Source: Thermococcus sp.
GTDB taxonomy: Archaea; Methanobacteriota_B; Thermococci; Thermococcales; Thermococcaceae
DNA: 8,830 bases
Direction: 5' to 3'
Assembly (NCBI GenBank): GCA_011050175.1
Contig: DRGF01000187.1
Location: 1 to 8,830 of the forward strand
Shown here piece by piece: positions 5,917 through 8,830 of the stretch (position 1 is the first letter of the stretch; each line of letters starts with the position of its first letter). Made by a program: the position numbers and the translations under genes. The notes under the pieces were generated by a model that was not told the origin of the DNA, did not search any database, and saw only the letters and a list, made by a program, of their open reading frames with translations.

Positions 5917-6092
5917 AAATTCGAGACAGTACATTAGGAACCGGTTTCAAGACATTAGGAGCTGGTCTGGTTGTAGTTGGAATCGCTCTTTTAAATAGCA
6001 ATAAACTTATTGGCATGCTATTTATTGGATTTGGATTAGGTTATAATGTATATCCTTTAATGCAAAAGGCTTTTTTAAGAAAAAAGAAATGA
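5913..6092 (+). CDS. Second small two-helix membrane protein (59 residues), unknown function
   Basis: This short gene starts with the ATG at 5913, overlapping the previous stop codon by the ATGA junction, and ends with TGA at 6090-6092. The product has 59 residues: a short polar N-terminus (MKIRDSTLGT), a Gly/Val/Leu-rich helix (about 14-28), an SNK turn, a second Gly-rich hydrophobic helix (about 32-46) and a basic FLRKKK tail, which predicts cytoplasmic ends. It shares AT-rich composition and architecture with its upstream partner, and the overlap implies translational coupling. It is short enough to be dropped by common length cut-offs. No family recognised. Confidence that it is coding rests on the overlap, composition and clear membrane topology. 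Confidence 0.65.
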   Translation: MKIRDSTLGTGFKTLGAGLVVVGIALLNSNKLIGMLFIGFGLGYNVYPLMQKAFLRKKK

Positions 6093-6110
6093 AAAAGAGG
6101 TGGAGATGAT

Positions 6111-6317
6111 ATGGAGCAAATATGGGGAATCCTCATGGCCGCGGTGGGCCTTTTCATGATGGTTTCTGGCATTACCCGGAGCAACTTCATAGTTTACAGG
6201 CTCCTGGTCGCGCGCTCCAGGGGGCTCTGGGGCGAAAACGTGCACCGGTTCTACCAGGTTGTTGGAGCCGTTATAACCCTACTCGGGGTTCTGGCGGCAC
6301 TTGGGGTCATTTGGTGA
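6111..6317 (+). CDS. Small two-helix membrane protein, Imm17-like shape
   Basis: This 68-residue protein starts at the ATG at 6111, with GAGGTGGAG about 6-14 nt upstream, 18 nt after the preceding gene, so it may be read from the same transcript. A first helix (about 4-20) is followed by a polar loop with TRSNFIVYRLLVARSRGLWGENVHRFYQ and a second helix (about 50-67). The pattern of helix, basic loop with Arg and a Gly-x-x-x-x-[RK]-x-[FY]Y-like stretch, then a second helix ending in a short hydrophobic tail is reminiscent of the small two-helix immunity family Imm17. That is a weak resemblance from memory. Base composition is GC-rich, unlike the two genes before it, so it probably belongs to the host chromosome. 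Confidence 0.75.
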   Translation: MEQIWGILMAAVGLFMMVSGITRSNFIVYRLLVARSRGLWGENVHRFYQVVGAVITLLGVLAALGVIW

Positions 6318-6366
6318 TGGAAGTTTTAAATGACTGACTTAATTAACTCCGGGAGGGCACCGTTAA

Positions 6367-6376
6367 GGATATATCC
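6367..6376 (+). promoter_or_regulatory. TATA box of the HXXEE protein gene
   Basis: GGATATATCC is a perfect 10-bp palindrome containing a TATA core. Its centre lies about 27 nt before the GTG at 6399, so transcription would start at or just before that codon. The preceding AAGGA could serve as BRE. Confidence 0.5.
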
Positions 6377-6398
6377 TGCAGAAACGTTGTCCTAGTGG

Positions 6399-7022
6399 GT
6401 GGTCGTCGTGGAGTCCACGAAAAAACGTTCGATAATGGAGTGGCTTGAAGAGTACTGGCCGGTCTCGACGCCATTTCTTGCAGTGTACGTAACGCTCATG
6501 CTGGTTCTGTTCGTCCTCAAGGAGGACTTTGCCCTCTTCCTAATCTGGCTGCAGACGCCGGTCTACTGGGTGCACCAGTTCGAGGAGTACATCTGCCCCG
6601 GCGGCTTCGTGGAGTTCTTTAACAGGAAAGTCCTGGGCTCAAAGCGGGATGACTGGCCGCTCACAAAAACCCACTCCCTCTGGATCAACGTTCCGATAAT
6701 CTTCGTCGCGTTCCCGCTCTCGGGCATACTCGCTGGCCTCGTTGATATTTCAATCGGGCTATGGACGGCCTATTTCTCAATCCTAAACGCCCTCTCGCAC
6801 GTGGGTATGTTCTTCAAGCACGGCTACAACCCCGGCCTCGTGGCGAGCGCATTGCTCAACATACCCATCGGCGCTTACACGGTTTACTACTTCGCCACCA
6901 GTCACCCGCTGTCGCCGGGTGCACATATCGCCGGTTTCCTCGTCGCTCTGGCAATCCAGGGGACGCTGATGGTCTGGGGGCTGAAGTTCATGAGGGCAAA
7001 GGCAATGTTACGAGAGGGATAA
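6399..7022 (+). CDS. HXXEE-domain integral membrane protein
   Basis: The protein (207 residues from this start) has a cytoplasmic N-terminus, a hydrophobic helix at about 25-40, then WVHQFEEYICPGGFVEFFN, which contains the H59-x-x-E62-E63 signature of the HXXEE family (PF13787), probably a metal-binding motif at the membrane. Four further hydrophobic segments follow, with conserved-looking W/H/N residues such as NALSHVGMFFKHGYNPG, and a basic C-terminus. Function of the family is unknown; the conserved His and Glu suggest an enzyme. The start is uncertain: GTG at 6399 would be nearly leaderless, GTG at 6408 has GGTGG 5 nt upstream, and an ATG exists at 6435. All give the same domain. A hairpin/T-run terminator follows. 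Confidence 0.85.
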   Translation: MVVVESTKKRSIMEWLEEYWPVSTPFLAVYVTLMLVLFVLKEDFALFLIWLQTPVYWVHQFEEYICPGGFVEFFNRKVLGSKRDDWPLTKTHSLWINVPIIFVAFPLSGILAGLVDISIGLWTAYFSILNALSHVGMFFKHGYNPGLVASALLNIPIGAYTVYYFATSHPLSPGAHIAGFLVALAIQGTLMVWGLKFMRAKAMLREG

Positions 7023-7044
7023 AAAAGAAAAATCAGAAGACTCT

Positions 7045-7087
7045 GAGAAGCTGAATTGGATTTTAATCAACTTCTCGAAGCTTTTTT
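7045..7087 (+). terminator. Hairpin plus T-run terminator after the HXXEE gene
   Basis: GAGAAGCTG (7045-7053) pairs with CAACTTCTC (7068-7076) with one mismatch. Six T follow at 7082-7087. It looks like an intrinsic terminator. The T-run is at the same time the first half of the next TATA box, so end of one unit and start of the next are fused. Confidence 0.6.
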
Positions 7088-7091
7088 ATAC
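7083..7091 (+). promoter_or_regulatory. TATA box of the lipopeptide and protease operon
   Basis: TTTTTATAC, with its TATA core centred at about 7088, predicts a start of transcription at about 7113-7115. That is exactly the GGTGAG ribosome binding site (7113-7118) of the gene starting at 7125. Confidence 0.5.
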
Positions 7092-7124
7092 TTTTGTGCT
7101 GTAACTTTTACTGGTGAGTTAAGG

Positions 7125-7238
7125 GTGAGAAAGGCACTTCTCGCCGTTTTGATGATTCTCCGTGTTTTCATGGGTGGTTGTCTTGGAGGGGGATTGGCAC
7201 AGCATCACCATGAGGGGATAGGGGTGAAGGTGAGTTGA
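7125..7238 (+). CDS. Putative 37-residue lipopeptide with His triplet
   Basis: The GTG at 7125 has GGTGAG 6 nt upstream. The same frame is open from a TTG at 7056, but that start lies before the TATA box and inside the terminator. The product begins RKALLAVLMILRVFMGGCLGGG: a basic start, a hydrophobic stretch and a Cys (residue 19) followed by Gly, much like the lipobox of Thermococcales surface lipoproteins (GCxGG). If cleaved there, the mature part is only 19 residues and contains AQHHHEG, a possible metal ligand. Its TGA overlaps the TTG start of the protease gene (TTGA), so the two are probably translationally coupled. It could be a genuine mini-lipoprotein or a leader ORF that drives translation of the protease. 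No family recognised. Confidence 0.55.
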   Translation: MRKALLAVLMILRVFMGGCLGGGLAQHHHEGIGVKVS

Positions 7239-8584
7239 AGCGGGCCCTTACACTTCTTTTCCTTGTTCTTCTCTCTGCCCCTATTGTCTCGGCTGAGTAC
7301 TATGTCATCCTCGATGAAAAAGTGAGCGGTCTCTACCCTTATGCCAGAGAAATTGCTGAGCTTCACAACGGGACGGTGTTCATCTCGAACTTCTCCAATC
7401 TCAGCTTTCTGGACTCCCAAGACTACGCCCTCCTTGTAGTCAGTTATCCTTGGTTTGATGAGGAGTTCGTTTACTCCATTTATGCCCGTCTGGATTTTGA
7501 CAGGGACGGCATATACGACCCTGCAGTTGGTTTCCTGCCAGTCAGGGGCTCGTCTGACATTACTTCACTTACGTATTCGCTTCGTGAGTTCAGGCCAGCT
7601 GCAGCCATCTTTCTGAAGGCCGGGAGGGTTGACTACGATGAATACCTGGAGCTTTCAGAAAACGCATCCCTTGTGTGGGTTGAGGGCCACGGCAGTCCCC
7701 TTGGGGTGAACGTGGGGTCGTGGGGCCTTTACCCTTCACGTCCCGGCAACCCCTCCGGAAAAGTCTTTGTACTCGAATCTTGCGAAGTTGGGAAAGTATG
7801 GGAGAGAGAAGATTCCCTTGTCCTCACCCTCCTTGGAAAGGGCTCCCCTGCCGTGGTTGCATCTGTGGATATGGGAGGTGTATCGTACCTTCCAGAGGAG
7901 TTCTGGGCCTCGGGGTATCCAGTTGGGAGGCTCGTTCAGATAAGCAATGCCTACTTCAAAAAGGTCGGGATAAAGCCGAAGGCTGTTCTCTTTGGGGATC
8001 CGGCACTTGTCCCCGTGAACTCAACGGAGTTCTCCATAGTGGAAAGTCCCGCAACGGGAATCTATTCAAAAATCTTTCCGCGGATAAACGGCCATATTTA
8101 CACTCCCGGAAAACCTGGCTTGAGGGCGGTTTTTAGGGCCTACGGCAACCTTTTCTCGGTGATTGATTTGTGGAGAGGAATTTTTACGATGGGAGGTATC
8201 GGCTTTATAATTATCCTAATCGCCTTCGCGGTGATTTTTGTCCATATTCGTCCGGAGAAGAAAAGCCTTCTTGGGGCGATGCTCTCGGCAGCGGTCTCTT
8301 TTCTCCTCCTGGGTGCGGTAATGTACTACCCGCCTCTTGGAGTTTCTCTTCAGATGGTACTATTCTGGACTGCTGTCGCAGTTTTCGAGAAGAAGAAAGT
8401 ATTTTGGGGGCTCTTGGCACTTATCCTGCCCCCGGCGGTAATAACTTTCATTTCCGTGCTTCTGAATAGAGCAACGCTCTCTTACGGATGTTTTGTAATG
8501 TTCGTTTCATTCCTTACCTCGCTCCTTCTCCTGGTGCTGCTTACTGTCTTTGGTAGGGTCTTCCAGAGGGTTCTTGATTCCTAA
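7235..8584 (+). CDS. Secreted membrane-anchored C25 (gingipain/caspase-fold)-like cysteine protease
   Basis: The 449-residue protein has a signal peptide (about 1-20, ending SAPIVSA), an extracellular domain (21-315) and four to five membrane helices (about 319-337, 345-365, 368-384, 388-409, 418-440). The extracellular domain shows the clan CD peptidase C25 pattern: YDPAVGFLPV (94-103) like the conserved GRLPV strand, EGHGS with putative catalytic His152, VLESCEVG with putative catalytic Cys183, GSPAVVASVDMGG, and LFGDPAL (252-258), the C25 hallmark GDP. The His-Cys dyad appears intact, so activity is plausible; specificity is not predictable. There are several NxS/T sites. The TTG start is supported by GGGGTGA 7 nt upstream and by the signal peptide beginning there; it overlaps the preceding stop codon. 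Substrate and role (surface protein processing, defence or signalling) are unknown. Confidence 0.85.
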   Translation: MKRALTLLFLVLLSAPIVSAEYYVILDEKVSGLYPYAREIAELHNGTVFISNFSNLSFLDSQDYALLVVSYPWFDEEFVYSIYARLDFDRDGIYDPAVGFLPVRGSSDITSLTYSLREFRPAAAIFLKAGRVDYDEYLELSENASLVWVEGHGSPLGVNVGSWGLYPSRPGNPSGKVFVLESCEVGKVWEREDSLVLTLLGKGSPAVVASVDMGGVSYLPEEFWASGYPVGRLVQISNAYFKKVGIKPKAVLFGDPALVPVNSTEFSIVESPATGIYSKIFPRINGHIYTPGKPGLRAVFRAYGNLFSVIDLWRGIFTMGGIGFIIILIAFAVIFVHIRPEKKSLLGAMLSAAVSFLLLGAVMYYPPLGVSLQMVLFWTAVAVFEKKKVFWGLLALILPPAVITFISVLLNRATLSYGCFVMFVSFLTSLLLLVLLTVFGRVFQRVLDS

Positions 8585-8595
8585 ATCACGCTTTC

Positions 8596-8610
8596 TCAAA
8601 CTTTTTCCCC
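8596..8610 (+). terminator. Possible T-run terminator after the protease gene
   Basis: A run of five T (8602-8606), followed by CCCC, lies about 18 nt after the TAA stop. No convincing hairpin precedes it. It is a weak but typical archaeal signal. Confidence 0.35.
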
Positions 8611-8679
8611 ATTTGAACCTGTCTCATCCGATAAAACGATAATACTTGTTTGAAACTGCTAGTTGAAATCTGCGAGCGG

Positions 8680-8686
8680 TTTATAA
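8680..8686 (+). promoter_or_regulatory. TATA box of the FAH-family gene
   Basis: TTTATAA, preceded by the G/A-rich GCGAGCGG, is centred at 8683. The expected transcript start at about 8708-8710 falls within or next to the GGAGGTGA ribosome binding site (8706-8713), 4 nt before the ATG at 8718. Confidence 0.6.
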
Positions 8687-8717
8687 GCATGCTTTTCCAG
8701 TGTTTGGAGGTGATATC

Positions 8718-8830
8718 ATGGTCAGGCTTCCCTACATGGACGGCTTCTATGAGCTGCGCCCGAGCAAGATTGTGGCTCTTGCAAAGAACTACGCCGAGCA
8801 CGCAAAGGAGATGGAGAGTGACGTCCCTGA
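8718..8830 (+). CDS. Fumarylacetoacetate hydrolase family protein, 3' end outside window
   Basis: Only the first 37 codons are present. The segment LRPSKIVALAKNYAEHAKEM matches the conserved N-terminal strand of the FAH family (usual form KIVxxGxNYxxHxxE), where the Asn-Tyr and His lie near the metal-dependent active site. Members cleave or isomerise carbon-carbon bonds of 2-oxo acid-like substrates, for example in 2-hydroxyhepta-2,4-diene-1,7-dioate metabolism or as acylpyruvases; archaeal members are usually about 225 residues. The start is fixed by GGAGGTGA and the TATA box upstream. Which substrate is used cannot be told from this fragment. Confidence 0.88.
   Translation, partial: MVRLPYMDGFYELRPSKIVALAKNYAEHAKEMESDVP

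Noticed and set aside
7056..7124. TTG start for the small lipopeptide gene
   Set aside because: It lies inside the terminator hairpin and upstream of the TATA box; GTG at 7125 has a proper GGTGAG.
7140..7165. C/D-box guide RNA suggested by TGATGAT
   Set aside because: No matching D box (CTGA) or second C'/D' pair at the right distance; the sequence is inside the small lipopeptide gene.

Overview
The window reads as a chromosomal segment of a hyperthermophilic euryarchaeon of the Thermococcales (Thermococcus/Pyrococcus type). The evidence is the archaeal tryptophanyl-tRNA synthetase, an archaeal ATPase with a DUF234-type C-terminus, TATA boxes about 25-27 nt upstream of starts, GGAGGTG-type ribosome binding sites, T-run terminators, and a lipobox followed by glycines. 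This assignment is inference from family resemblance; no search was run.

Layout. 2-433 (+) is the C-terminal part of an unrecognised protein that ends in one membrane helix; its frame is open to the window edge. Convergent to it, 459-1829 (-) encodes an archaeal AAA-type ATPase fused to a nuclease-like DUF234 domain. At 1920-1952 lies a 33-bp hairpin element that looks like the right end of an IS200/IS605 (TnpB-type) transposon, without any transposase. It supplies the stop codon of the next gene, 1949-2986 (-), an AT-rich 345-residue orphan with a His/Asp constellation in its N-terminus.

Divergent from the orphan is trpS (3164-4321), preceded by a 95-nt leader. In that leader a 9-codon ORF, MPGDCFWPW, starts exactly 27 nt after a TATA box and carries two Trp codons just before its stop. 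This Trp-rich, apparently leaderless leader peptide in front of the tryptophanyl-tRNA synthetase gene is the most interesting signal here: it suggests translation-coupled sensing of tryptophan or charged tRNA-Trp. Downstream, 4564-5604 encodes an aromatic-amino-acid-type permease, so charging and uptake of the same amino acid may be neighbours.

5725-6317 holds three small two-helix membrane proteins. The first two are AT-rich and overlap by ATGA; the second is only 59 residues. 6399-7022 encodes an HXXEE-domain membrane protein, followed by a hairpin/T-run terminator whose T-run merges into the next promoter. That promoter drives a 37-residue putative lipopeptide (7125-7238), which overlaps by TTGA the start of a 449-residue secreted, membrane-anchored, gingipain/caspase-like (C25-type) cysteine protease (7235-8584). 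The window ends in the 5' part of a fumarylacetoacetate-hydrolase-family gene (8718 onward).

No tRNA, rRNA, CRISPR array or intact transposase was seen, and no gene-free stretch exceeds 300 bases.
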